This document shows positions 35,701 to 48,076 of a DNA stretch of 64,000 nucleotides, in pieces (within the stretch, counting starts at the first letter, position 1; the number at the start of each line of letters is the position of its first letter). The position numbers were made by a program, and so were the translations under genes. The notes below the pieces were generated by a model. The model worked only from the letters and a program-made list of their open reading frames with translations. It made no database searches and was not told where the DNA came from. Origin of the DNA: Armillaria gallica (Eukaryota > Basidiomycota > Agaricomycetes > Agaricales > Physalacriaceae); contig JBANDB010000003.1 in assembly GCA_037576215.1 (NCBI GenBank), forward strand, positions 2,232,001-2,296,000, written 5' to 3'.

Positions 35701-35980
35701 GGGCATCATGTTGGAAATGTGCTCCAAAATATATTTTAATGCTTATACATTATTTTCCAGGACACACAGTGAGTGGGAGGGCGCATAATGGCCTCAAATA
35801 CACCCAATCTATGCCCAGGAGCATGCTTACCAAAATGGGAGGTGGATGTCTGACAAAGCATGGGTGTACATAAAGTAAAATATGCCCTGCTGTACAGAGG
35901 CTCTGCTACAGCAGGATAAAATGAATCTGTTTGTTCCTGCTGTGTAAGGGCCCAGAGGCAAATACCTAAGACTAGGGGTG
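32781..35980. mobile_element. 3.2 kb element with long terminal inverted repeats
   Basis: A direct repeat GCCTATG flanks it (32774-32780, 35981-35987). The outer ends invert (left GAGCCCTAGGTGTAG, right reversed CACCCCTAGTCTTAG). Homology between the arms continues for several hundred bases, for example GATTTATTTTTTTCCCTG near 32833 and TTTTTGGCTGGATTC near 33210, matched in reverse by 35880-35940 and 35650-35700. The arms are diverged, so the element is old. Very long TIRs with a TSD of 7-9 bp suggest a Mutator-like non-autonomous element. The interior shows C-rich frames (34554-35590) but no transposase. Confidence 0.6.
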
Positions 35981-36158
35981 GCCTATGTTCCAATGATCAG
36001 CTTGCTGTCCCAAAGCAACATAGAACCAGATATGTATGACATTCCATCGATCTGTCCCCCCTGTCCTGGATGGGGTCCACCAATTAACAGGCTAACATTG
36101 GCACCGCAGGCCTTCCCCAGCATGTCAATCCATGACTGTGCCACAGCAGCAATATTGT

Positions 36159-36914
36159 GGGTACCGGCAACTCCCTGCTAAATTTGAGCTCTGAGCATTA
36201 CCGAAAATGGACTGGAATAGCCAGGTTTTATGGATGCACCTGCTGTGGGTCTAAGGAGCGAGATTCAGCAATACTTTTGCAGGAACAATTTACTCAGAAT
36301 ATAATTTTACATGTTTTCTTTGAGGCAGAATTTGGATTTTACATCATTTTGCTTGATTTCTGCAAAACACCTCATGCTTGCACAGTATATTTTCAACTTT
36401 TGCCTCAAAGAAAACATGTAATATGGTTAGAAAGGGATCCTCATGAATTTCTGGAGGATTTGGCCATCTGTGGAAGCCTATACAAGATGCATAAGTGTAC
36501 ACTATAAATAAGTACAAATAGTTGTGTCACGCCAATTTTGTCACAGCTGACGGTGACTGATTGATCCCAAAGACACTATTGTAGGTAGAAATGAATGTAA
36601 ATTGTTATACAGACACTTTGGGAGAGTCTGCACAAACAGACATGACAAATATACAGTACCCCTGTCTCTCTCTGCCATAGCAGAGAGAGACAGTAGCTAC
36701 AAGCAAGCTATTATATTGACAATAATAAATGATTATTACATGATTGCTGCTCTATAGAACACTATTTAGCATAGAGCAGTAGGACATATACTTTACAGGT
36801 CCTCCAAAGGACCTGCAGAAGGTCATAGACAAATATGGAAGTGATTTGCCGCTGGAAGGCCTAAAAAGAGGCTTACTCAGCTCACGGTACAGAACCGGGG
36901 GTTGCCGGTACCCA
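36159..36914. mobile_element. 756-bp MITE with GGGTACCGGCAAC termini
   Basis: The termini are perfect inverted repeats over 13 bp (GGGTACCGGCAAC at 36159-36171, GTTGCCGGTACCC at 36901-36913), with similarity continuing past them. AATATTGT flanks both sides (36151-36158, 36915-36922). No transposase is encoded. It resembles hAT-like MITEs by TSD length, but the family is not identified. Confidence 0.75.
36309..36418. repeat. Hairpin inside the MITE
   Basis: ACATGTTTTCTTTGAGGCA (36309-36327) is repeated in exact reverse complement at 36400-36418. The arms are 19 bp and the loop is about 72 bp. It could be the core of a smaller foldback element. Confidence 0.75.
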
Positions 36915-36960
36915 AATATTGTCAAACACCCTACAATAGTATATCAATTTGAGACTCTAC

Positions 36961-37810
36961 TCAAAGAGACAAGGGGACATACTTTAGCATCTCTTCAGGT
37001 GACAGTACCCCCATAGAATCCATTGCCTCACCTGAGATGGGAGGCAATATTAGACCATCTAATGTGTCCACCTTGGAACCTGCACATGAAATCCCATCAT
37101 TGTCTTTGACCTTTCTCTTCTTTCCTTTGCTTCTGTGGGTGTTCCCCACCTTCTCCATAGCCATAGCCTCAAAAGGTGCACAAACATCTTCTGGGAGAGA
37201 TAAGAAGTAGTCTTTCATCCACTTGTTCTGCTCTGCTGGTCAGGCACTTTCTGGTAGGCCAAGTGTGTCGAAATAGCTGTTAAATATGCCTTGAAGCAGT
37301 TCTTGGACCAAAGCTGAGATGCTGTCCTAGCCCTAATGCAGACGTTCTTGTCATCCTTCGCAATACCAGCTGCCTCTGCCAACAATCCTGTCAATGTAAA
37401 GTCATCCTTCTTCATAGCCACCTGATCAAATTTATGTGTTTGGAAATCCCACCAATGAAACAGAATCTAGTACCATGTGTCAGAGACATCCAACAAACAC
37501 AAAAGCTCCTTACCCCATGCATGTCCTCTACATGCTGTCCCTTGAAATCTTCCTCAGCCGGAGTTAACTTCTTGATGGCAACAGGATTCTGCAGTGGTAA
37601 CGGCAGCTCCTCGAAGAGACCTAAGGACCAATGAAAGGTGGCATAATAGTCAGGAAGCACAGAGTCAACATATTCTGTGGCTTTCTGGATAGAGATGTGC
37701 CAAGCGATCCAAAAGGTAGGGAGTTGAACATCAACTCATGTGCAGTGTGAGCCTTTTGCCCATTCTTGGTGGACCTCAGTAGAACTTATGTCATCTGGAA
37801 AAACTATCAA
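36961..37810 (-). pseudogene. KDZ passenger gene B, frame-broken
   Basis: The minus strand reads D-Y-Y-A-T-F-H-W-S-L-G-L-F-E-E-L in 37560-37660. It then passes across an intron (GTAAGG..ATCAG, about 37421-37518) to V-A-M-K-K-D-D-F, and through a one-base frame change near 37220 to W-M-K-D-Y-F-L-S-L-P. It ends after a basic nuclear-type signal (K-G-K-K-R-K-V). Upstream codons can be followed to about 37810 with one stop near 37740. The function is not recognised. It points the same way as gene A. Confidence 0.5.
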
Positions 37811-38639
37811 ATCATACTGACAAAAATTAAATTAAGGAAAAACTCATGGCAGTTTCCATGTCTCTTTCCACTCTTCTGCCACAGTGCCTGAGCTGGATTC
37901 TGCTTCACACATTTGCGTTGTTTTTTCTTCATTCAAGAAAATTGCAGACTAATAGGATTCCCTGCCTGGCATGTTCTTGCCCTGTTTGGAAATGCCAAAC
38001 TTTAAGCAGCAACTGTACAGTTGTCCTCTCGTGGCTTGTCTGAACTTCTCCAAAGTCCGTATTCGGATGCCAGCCTATATGGATCCTGCATGAGCCACCC
38101 ACCCCTCCCGACTTGACTGCCCTTGGTAGGCTCTGCAAGTGTTTACTTGACATTTGGATAGGCCATATTATCAAAACCAATGCATTGTAAGCCTACTATA
38201 CAAATTACAAAGGTAGGCAATTGATACTACTGAGTACAATGTGCATATTAATTAAAGTCAGTATAAAGTCATATTATTATCAGCAAGTGCCATCAATCAT
38301 GATTTCCCTTGATTGCAGCGAGTGTACATGCAACCATCCATCTGACCCTCCTTTGTCTCTTCTCTTCCTCCCATTCCTCCTTTGTTTTCACAGATGTTGT
38401 ACATGTGAATGTTTTCTCACATTTTATCTCATCTTGTGCCTTAATTTTCGATTTACTCTAGCTTGATACATTATTTATCAGTAGGTGTGGTATCACTCAT
38501 CTTCCTAATCTGGCACACTCTCTCTTCTTTCATCCCCCATCTCCTTAGTCACTGACCATAAGCAATGGAGCTGCATCCGTCTCAAATGTACTCAGTGATG
38601 ACCAACCCAATCTCCCAGATGCCGCTTCCACCTTGACCA

Positions 38640-41351
38640 GGCAAGGGCATGGATGACCTCACAAGTATCACACAGAAGATGAGCGCACTGCCGGACATGC
38701 TGCAAACCAACAAGCCTATTATGATCGGTAAGCCACTCCCTATGCATACTCTGACTAATGTGTTCTCACTCAAGTTGTTACACCCAGCCATCATGACAGG
38801 ATCTGCAGGAAGGTTTGGTGTCATTACCAGGAGCATAACAGTGAGGTGTGATCCTATCCTAAAAAAATTTGCACCAGGGTTAAATGGGTTAGACAGTGTG
38901 AAGAGGAGCCGATGTTGAGGTCTGTCCCTAATTTATTTTTCATGTTCAGTAGCAATCAAATATCTCCAGCTCCATCCAGGCCAGACCTCGCTGCCAACAT
39001 CACCTCCCAGCTCACTGTTTTCCTCGACAAGCAAACACCCACTCTTTTTGTTGCCAGTGTTTATGTGTGAGCAACTCAGACAGGTGGACAAGACATGGGC
39101 AAAGTTATCAACATGGCTCTACTGCCATTCAACAGGCTATTTCAACACTACAGTCATCAGGTATCTCGAATCTACTCTAAGGAAGGGTGTACTGCATGAT
39201 GGGCAGCATTGGAGCAAGCAGGCAAAGACATCAGACATGTTGTCGTGCTTCTTGAAGATCTGGTCTGTGCGGTGATGCTAGGAAAAGATACCCTCGAAGT
39301 ATCTTGGCATGATGGCAGCCTGGTGTATTTAAACTGTTGAAATGTTATTAATATCTATGATGAAAATAAAACAAATACCTGTTTGAGAACCCTGAAAAAT
39401 GCTGACTAACAACTGTACAGCAATCCAAATCAGCCACATCTGGAAGGCCCAATTACTGCCACTGCCAAATACTACTGCAAAGCATCTGACATCACATCAT
39501 GTTGAACCCTGATCAGGTATTTAAAACCCTGAATAACATATGAAACCCATCTGATGTTGCCCTTAGATCTACTCGTCTCCAGCTCTCAATTGGTTCAAAT
39601 GGCAGGTTGTTCTGTACCAACAGGAGCATGTCACCAATCAGTGTGTCTGGACTCATCTTCTCACAGATGACTTTGAGATTGACTTCCCAGATCTTGTGGC
39701 TGGAGAGAGGCATACCAATGTTGTGCAAGTGTGTATAATTGCCTCTTCATTTCTGAGGAAAATTTGTCTACTAATGTCTACATACAGTATGTGTGCACTG
39801 TACTCCAGTGTTTAGTTCAAAATCACTCCAACACAGCCACCCAGAGGCAACGATATGGTTGGCACCAGAACGTCGGGTCCTCCGACAGTACACCTGTGCA
39901 GGCTCACAATGAGCACAATGGCACTGAGTCTTCAGAGAGTGCCCCTCCTCCGTCAGAACAACCCTGGATGCCATTGCTCTGGATCCCGTGCTGAGATGTG
40001 CCATGTGTCGAACAGGAGGCAATGCCCTGTGGGTGGGAGCCAATTGGTCCTCCTCGCACTCCCTCACCACCCAGTTGGGGTTCATACACTTGGGATTTGG
40101 ACAGTGGGAGTTCGGATGAACCTTGGGAGTCAATTAGTGCAACTACTAGTGCTACTTGGGGCAGCTGGACAGAGTGGGGGTCATGATCCTGATGCGGGGA
40201 TAGGGTACAATGGTGATGCTGCAGATGTTGTACCTGGAGATGGTGATGCACCTGGTAATGTAGTTGACAATGAGTTTGTTTCACTGGGAGATCTAGGTGC
40301 CACCTTACCAGACACATAAGAACCTGTATACCTGTATTCATCGTAGCTTACAAATACCAAATCTCTGTGTCATACCAACAATCCAGTTTTCATGATTCTT
40401 ACCCCTGAAAACCAGTGTGCTTGGAATCTCTCTCAGCATGATATTGGTATGGGTGTGGCCACATAAAACTGTACAATTGTTTCTCATGCTTTCACACTCT
40501 TTTACATTTATTTATTTTTGCACTCAGGATCAATTGTTGCAACCCTGAGAGATATCAAATCTGATGCTGAAACTCACAGAGGTTCGATCACTGACAAATT
40601 CCTCATGATAACTGATCTGATTACTGACTTATGCACAGCCCGAGGGACCTGCATACACCCCAGTCCAACATGCCCATCTGTGCAAAAACATGGTTTTTTA
40701 CCACAAAGCTGAAGAGGCAGGTCCTGCAGCACTTTCTGCTTTCCTGGAGAAGTTCTATGTGGAGTGGTTCCTGCTCAATCCAGAGAGCAACACTCTCACC
40801 AGGCTCAACCTTGAAGTGGCATGAGCCACCTGAGAGTAGGTTACACTTTGTATGATATGAATGCATTTACCTAACTTCAGATTGCCTGGCAGGACCTCAT
40901 CAAAATGTTCAAGTGGGAATACTGGGTGTGGCCAAGCATGGAGAAGGCAGTGCACTCCTCTCGCATACGTCCATTTCAGGAGAACAATGAAGCTCGTATG
41001 ATTTGTCTGGAGAACCATTGCAAACGCATGGATGAGGAGGCAAAACTATTGTGGGCAGCATTGATGCTCAGTTCCACCTGTGATCCTGTGTAGACTACCC
41101 AGCACAAGGGCCCCCTGCCTCAGTCCCTAGGCATGGTTGACATGCCATTCGAGCTTCTGGGTGACAAGGAGGATGCAGGGCCATCATCTGGCAATGGTAT
41201 GAGATTTGTTCATTAAGTGTTTTGATTGAGGCTGATTGATTTTTCTAGGTCATGCAAGACAGAGCATGCTACTCAACGACATGGAGATAGATCTCAAGGA
41301 AGGCATCCATCAGATGGAGTTTCTCTTGGGCTACACTGATGCCGATGTGTG
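38640..41351 (+). pseudogene. KDZ passenger gene C, degraded multi-exon
   Basis: Several protein-like stretches lie in order on the plus strand: M-D-D-L-T-S-I-T-Q-K at 38649, a block around 39048-39275, A-L-N-W-F-K-W-Q-V-V near 39580, K-F-Y-V-E-W-F-L-L-N-P near 40755, and W-Q-D-L-I-K-M-F-K-W-E-Y near 40890. GT..AG introns are plausible between them (for example 41198-41248). It ends near 41351. No known domain is recognised. Stops and frame changes suggest decay. The link between all the pieces is inferred from order and orientation only. Confidence 0.35.
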
Positions 41352-42010
41352 ATCAGTAGTTTACTCAATTGTATGTCTGTCTGTCTAGGCCCAAAACAAT
41401 TCCATTTGTTGCTACGCTATGCATATTCTTAGGTGATGAAATCATGCAAGTATGCGAGTATTTTCTCTCTAGTTGGAGCTGGAACTGTGGGTGGATAATT
41501 TGTGCACCAGCATTCATTTAACCTGCTCGTCAAGATCTGTATCACACACTGAGACTGAGTTTAGTAACCAGAAAAGCAGTGTCCTAACTCCATGCACCAG
41601 TAGCAGGGCTTTGTTCCCTTCTTCATCATCAATGTGCCCGTAAAGTAATTCCCATTGGTGCCAGAAACGGCAGAGCCAAGTGTGGTGTTGATGTTGCAAG
41701 AGTTTGTGCTCAAACTCTTGCACACAGCCTGCAATAAATTCCAGCTGGGCATCATTCAGGGTTACTACCCCTGCCAAGCCCGATTCACAGATAAACCTGA
41801 GGCTGAGATCAGAATTTGGAACAAACATATGACAATTAATGTACTGTGTTCCTGTCATCCTAAGTCCTGTCCTCTCTCTGAATTGTACCCAACAAGCACG
41901 ACAATTTCAATGGCTTTGTTGTCACTGGAGATTGTAGCCTTTGACAAGGTACTGCCTAACAGATATAAACAGCACATGTTCAGTTAGCCTCTGCCATGTC
42001 CCACAAGAGA

Positions 42011-45000
42011 AGTCACCAAGTTTTTCGATACAACCAGACTAGAGCATAAGAAACCTTTGCTGCCCCGACAGCTCGAGCAATTCATGTATCCTCAGATCGA
42101 CATCAGACAAGCAGTATCATTTCTGCCACCTACATTCAGTACCTGCACAATGATGGGTCAACATCACAGTGGGAGATGCTATATCAGAATCAGGATGTTT
42201 GAGAGGACATTGAAGAGATGCTAGAGGCATCACCACCACAGAGGCCTTCAGCCAAGTGTTATGCTAACTCTGTGAGTATCTGAAGGTGTATCTATAGTGA
42301 GACAATGAGTGAGTCCTGATGATGTGTACAGGACCGGCCAATGCATGAGTGGTTTGGAGGTGACATGAACCCAGGATTTTGCAAAGAGTTTCTTGCTGAG
42401 TTTTTGAGAGGTGAGGAGAGAGGCTCGTCACCTACTGATCTTTGCCCGGCGTGTCAGGATCTCAATGAGGAGAAGTCATGGGATACAATGCCAGTTGTTT
42501 GATGTGAAGAGTGCAGTGTTGGTGTTTTGGAGTGTATTCGTTGTAGCATGCTGTGCCACCAAGGAATGCCCCTGCACCGAATCAAGGTAACATTTTTTGA
42601 TGCGTGTGTGACGTGTTTGCCTGATTGTCAGTCAGAGATGGATGGGAACCTTTTTTGAACCATATACCCTCAAAGCCTGTGGCCTCAGGATTCAGCTTGG
42701 TCATTGGAATGGACATTGCATCAACCCCCATGCTGCCCCCTCAGATTTTACCATCCTCCACATCAATGGGATTCACAAAGTCATGATGGATTTCTGTGCT
42801 TGCAAATTATGGGTACTGGATAGAATCCAATGCCTTTGCTATAGCTGGTTTCCTGCAACCACTTGCTTCTCTTGGATGTGTGTGACGATGGCAGTGCTGA
42901 AGCATTTTCACACACAAACACTGTGTGGAAAGGTTTCCATGTATGAATATTACCATGGACTCATCCATCTGACAGACAACACAGAGATCAACTTACCCAA
43001 GGTGAGCCAACCATCCTGTGTAGCACTCAGCAATGTAATGTCTCGGGATAGCCACAATACTGTTCTTTCTTTTGGATGGTGCATCAGTTTTGTCATCTCT
43101 TGATGATGAAGTGGGCAGGACAGGACTATATACCAGACAGAATCAAGACAACTAAGCTGGGGGATCTGGCCCTAGGTTGTATTGCCTGTCCACATCCTAG
43201 AAAAAATCTCCCTAAGGGATGGGAGAACAAGCCTCAAAGTGAACAGTGAGTGTGACAATCTTGTTTGAGACCATGGCACTGATTGGCATTACACATGTTG
43301 CAAATACATCCATCATCCGATCTTGGCAGTTGATGCAAACTTTCAACTGAGAAGTGTGAAGAAATCGGCTGAATAATGTGATCCTGGTCTTCACATGGGC
43401 CTGGTATAGTTTGTTGATCATGACAAGTATATACAACATGTTCGAAAGTATGCCAGTCAAAAAGATGTAGGTCATTTGCACTTGTTGGTTTATTTAAGAT
43501 TAGTGCTGATGGCATGCTCAGATTAGTTCGTGTAGTGGCTTTCGGACACTGGCTCACATGGAGACTAAAAATACTCATGGACTCAGGGCAATGGGGGTTG
43601 GGATTTGTGTATGCGCACGACATGAGCATGTCTTGCCCCTTGCAGCAGGAGACTTACAAGTGGGCAAAAGGTATGACTCTGGCATAAGATGACTGTGTGG
43701 ACGCTCATGCTTGAGATAGATACTGCAACATGGACTATATCGCAGGGTCTGCCATGCAGACATTTGATGATGTGAAAGAGATCTTCTATTCTTATGACAT
43801 AGCTTGTCAATGGAAGATCAACCTATGCAAATGCATGAGGAAGATTCCAAAGCATGCTCAAATCTGCGACAATATGGCTCTGGACTTTGGAATACTTAAG
43901 CTACACTGTAAGGTGCACAAATACACATGCCAGTGCCAGTTTTCAATGAACCTGCAGCATGGGTTAGGCTGTACTTGTGGTGAAGGAATTGAATGTACTT
44001 GGGATGACATCAATCTATGTGCTGTTTCAACAAAGGAGATGGGTCCTGGAGCGTGACACAATATGATTGACAATCAGTTTGGTGGCCATAACTAGAGGAA
44101 GGAATGTCATTTAGGTGCGGATCCTTATAGAGTGGCTGAGATGTTTGACTGATGATTCATGATGTATAGGCCATCTGTTGCATGAACAAAACAATCATGC
44201 CATTTGCCAGCTTAACCACCAGGCATCAGCACATACAATATTTATGGAGTCACTTCCTCAAGACAAGAACTGGGCCAAAGAATGGATGGGGATGGTGGAG
44301 AAGTGAGAGGCAGATCATAAAGCTCTTAATCTATACTTTAAAGAGGCAAAACATAGGTGGTACCTTCCTGCTCAGAGGGCATTGAACTGAAGCACAAAAA
44401 GACACGTCTGAGGCTGTGGTCAAGCATCGCCTCAAGGAGAAAGATCAGAAAGCTCATGGGGTACCTGAAGTTGTGCAGTTGCATACAACCTCCCCTTCTT
44501 TGGTTGTGGCCATGGGGCTTCTAATTGAGGAAACACAGTGAGTCAATCATGACTGTCAGCATGGTGTGATCTGAGGGATTTTGACAGGCAATGTATCAGA
44601 GTTGATTATAAGGAGACAGAAGAAAACCCACTCACCAGGTCACAACTGAAAGACCAGCAGGATTGGCAGTTGACTCTTCAACACCAGTTGACCCAGTTTT
44701 GAATACTTCAGGTGGCATACATGCCGTGCATGCTCCCATTGGTTGAGAAGGCCTCAGCAAAGGTAGAAGGAGCTGATGATGTGAAACACATGACTCTGTG
44801 GCTTCCATCTGCACTGACAGAAGAACAGTGGCAGCTTGGTTCCAAGGGAAACATCATGAATATTGAAGAGGACCTACAAGAGGCACAATGCTTTGACACA
44901 CTGGATACAATCCAGGGTATGTCTCATACCAAGCGAGACTCGTACACATTTCAAGACAAGAACATGCAAGGACAAGCCTGCATGACCTGTGCAGCTGCTT

Positions 45001-45740
45001 TCATGGAAACGTTGACCTGGAAATTGGAGGCAGCAGTGGTGAAGTATCATGTTGCAAGGGCTGCATTGTTGGCATTACAAGGTGCTAGTCCATGGGAGGA
45101 ACACTTGTGAGTGTTACAAGCTGCAGATGTTGGCACAATGGATGGTGCTGTGTTTTGCATTGGCCTGGAGGAAATGGAAGATGATATGTTACATTATTGG
45201 AAGAGAAAGAAGGATACCAAAAATACTCATGAAGAGGAGGGGTACAGGACTATATCATGGATCTGGATGACTGAGGGGGCCCTTGGGGATGGGAGTGATA
45301 AGCAATTACACAGTGGTAAGTCCTCTATTGGTGAGATAGTGCAGCTCTAATGAATTCCTTCCTCAGCGGCAAGGGTGGAGTGGCTGAAGAGCCGAGCTCA
45401 GGTCCATTGATGGTGTGAAGAACTAGCATTGGTGTGGGCAGAGATGCAGTGATGCATTCAATCGCTCGAGTACAGAGCATGAATATGGGAATCAGCATGT
45501 GATAAGAGCAAGGATGTGACAATGTCACCAATTTTATTAGAGGGAATGAAGGCATATGCAGACAGTCAGGCAGCGGTCAATTGTGCATTGGTGAGCTCTT
45601 CTCAGGCAGTGTGGTTGTTGCCCAAATGTGAGGTTGAATGGCCAGCCATAGATGAAAGGGAAGCTATGGAGCAGGAGCAGGAGCAGGAACAGACCATGAT
45701 GGATGTGATCTCAGCCACATGCGATGAGCAGATAGAGTAG
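42011..45740 (+). pseudogene. KDZ transposase, decayed
   Basis: The protein catalyses transposition of KDZ elements. The N-terminal part (42160-42590) has C-P-A-C-Q-D-L and C-I-R-C-S-M-L-C-H zinc-cluster cysteines, then L-K-A-C-G-L-R-I-Q-L-G-H and the family's F-P-A-T, G-K-V-S-M-Y-E-Y-Y and L-T-D-N motifs (42642-43000). The catalytic part has D-A-N-F-Q-L-R near 43330 and Y-D-I-A-C-Q-W-K-I-N near 43793. G-E-G-I-E-C-T-W-D-D-I-N and S-T-K-E-M-G-P-G follow at 43980-44056. The C-terminal helical part runs at 44712-45740. Introns such as 42271-42331 are visible, but in-frame stops (about 42500, 43375, 44055) disable it. Confidence 0.85.
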
Positions 45741-45988
45741 TGTCATGTACTTGCCTTTTATGTATTGTGTAGGGCAGTATTTAATGGCATCTAGCAATTA
45801 AATGCATAGCACAACTGAAATAACCAGATTATCCTAGTTATTTGGTATGGATACTGCTTTGGGAGCTGGAATGGGGGCAGGGTTGGCCTTGGTTTGTGGT
45901 CAATTGAGAGGTGGTTAATAACTATGAATTTGACAAAGTGACAGGTGGTTATAACCAACTACTTTGATCTAGTACTGCAACCAAGGGT

Positions 45989-48071
45989 GCAGCAAAGAGG
46001 GGTGTGGCAACCAGTCACCTTCATGTCCAAAGTGCTTACCACGATAGAGCGGAATTACAAAATCTATGACAAAGAGCTCCTTGCCATAATGCTCACCCTG
46101 TTGGAGTGGCAACACTACCTTATGGGAGCCGTGGAGAACATAGAAATCTGGACAGATCATCAGAACCTCTAATATTTCTGAAAACCCCAGAAGCTAAACC
46201 ACTGGCAAGCATGATGGGTGACTGAACTCACAGAGTACCATTTCATGCTACAACACAAACCTGGCATCCTCAATAAAAAAGCAGACCTACTCTCCCGACG
46301 CGATGACCATAACCAAGGGAAGGAAGACAACGATGACATTGTTGTCCTCCAGCCTAAACATTTCCAGGCCCTCATCATGCCCACCACCAGTGAAGTACAT
46401 CAAAGGATCAAAGAAGCCACCTGACAGGAAGAGCTTTGGGATGAAGGGATAGCTACCTTCCTTAACCACAAACGAGGAGTATTCTGAAAAGGTGGAGTAC
46501 TACAGTATGACAGATGTATCTATATTCCCTGAAAAACCTTCCTTCAAGGTGAAATCATTGCACAAAGTCACAATCACATACTCGCCAGACACCCAGGGAT
46601 TGAAAAGACCAAGGAGTTAATACTCCGAGAGTACTGGTGGCCCAAGACGAAGAAGGACGTAGAGACTTACATGAAAGGATGTGAGATGTGCCAGCATACT
46701 AAGTCCAATACCCAAGCAAGGGCAGCACCACTCCATTCCAACATGATCCCTTTGTCCCCATGGACTCATATCTCCATGGACATGATCACTGGGTTACCGG
46801 AATCAGACAGACACAATGCCCTACTAATGATAGTAGACCAATTCTCCAAGGCTATCATTCCAGTCGCCTGCAACAAGGAACTTTCAGCAGAAGGATGGGC
46901 ACAAATTCTCTGAGATCACATCTATGCATGACACAGCATGCCCACCACAGTCATATCTGACTGAGGCCCTCAGTTCATATTGAAATTCATGAAGGAACTC
47001 TACCAAATGCTCAATATCACAGCGAACGCGTCAACCACCTTCCACCCTCAGATGGACAGTCAAACAGAAAGGGTAAACCAGGAAACCAAGAAGTATCTTC
47101 AAATCTTTATCAATTACAGACAGAATGACTGGAGCAACTGGCTTCTGCTTGCGGAGTTCACCCACAACAATCAAATCCACAGTGCAACGGGAAAAAGCCC
47201 CTTCATGATACTTTACAGCCAACACCCACATCTTCTCCCAGACTCCATACAACTGTCCCCTTTCACCAATCCCTCAGCAGCCAAGTTCATAAAGAACATG
47301 GCCACTATTCACTGAGAAGCACAAGCTGCATTAGAAGGAGCCACCAAGAAAATGAAGGTCCAATATGACAAGAGGAAACACGCTGCACATGAGTATCATG
47401 TTGGAGATTGGGTGTGACTGGATGCCTCGAACCTCCATCTCCCATGACCCAAGAAAAAGCTCAACGACAAATGAGTTGGACCTTTCAAAATCCTTGATAA
47501 AGCCAGCACAGCTGTGTACAAACTCAAGCTGCCGCCTCACTGGAAAATCCACCTGTGGTTCAATGAGAAACTGCTGACACTGTATGTCACCCCATTCTTC
47601 CCAAACCAGGAGCAACCACCTCCCCCACTGCTGGACCTCATTGATGAGGAAGAGGAATACAGAATCAAAGAAGTACTGGACTCCAGGACCCAGCAGGTAC
47701 GCAGAAAATGAGGACAACAATCAAACACAGTAGTCGACTACTTTGTCAAGTGGAAGGGTTGGACCAGAGAACACAACTCCTGGGTCTGAGACACAGAAAT
47801 GGGACATGCTATGGAAGCAATGCATCGACATAGCAAAAATCATAACCAACAACAAGGCAGTCACTATGATCCTCAACCACAAATACTTGGACAATGGAGA
47901 CATTTGATACCTCACCCAACAACACAATAGATTCCAAAAGTGGGTTAAAAACCCAGATGAGACCATATGGGGTTCCCTTCTGGAAGAATATTGGGAAAAT
48001 CAGTGATCGTCTCAATACGACTCCCCTAAAGACAAGGCATAGGGCAGCCAGGACATCTGCCTTAACAAAGG
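45989..48071 (+). pseudogene. Second gypsy lineage, RNase H to chromodomain
   Basis: It continues from 28188. RNase H has E-R-N-Y-K-I-Y-D-K-E-L-L and T-D-H-Q-N-L, followed by the integrase zinc-binding region (46580-46690). The DDE core has S-M-D-M-I-T-G-L near 46774, an I-S-D then a stop near 46960, and N-Q-E-T-K-K-Y-L near 47079. The chromodomain (47650-47800) has Y-F-V-K-W-K-G-W and N-S-W-V. There are more stops than in copies 1 and 2, so it appears older. Integrase is the enzyme that joins the cDNA to the host chromosome. Confidence 0.9.
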
Positions 48072-48076
48072 AGTAA

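Larger units (their letters stand above)
28189..45988 (+). mobile_element. 17.8 kb KDZ-type DNA transposon inserted in gypsy RNase H
   Basis: The insert lies between two copies of GCAGCAAA (28181-28188, 45989-45996). Removing one copy and the insert restores the gypsy frame V-L-S-Q-Q-Q-R-G-V-W. Its ends are inverted: left TGTAGTATTAGACCAAA against right, reverse-complemented, TGCAGTACTAGATCAAA, and both then reach GGTTATAACC. An 8-bp TSD and the encoded transposase fit the Kyakuja-Dileera-Zisupton (KDZ) class. It carries the transposase, three passenger genes and three later insertions (28503-31052, 32781-35980, 36159-36914). Confidence 0.85.

Noticed and set aside
31465..45740. TET/JBP-like dioxygenase within the KDZ element
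   Set aside because: It was looked for because of the known association with fungal KDZ elements. No H-x-D..H metal-binding pattern in a suitable protein context was found.
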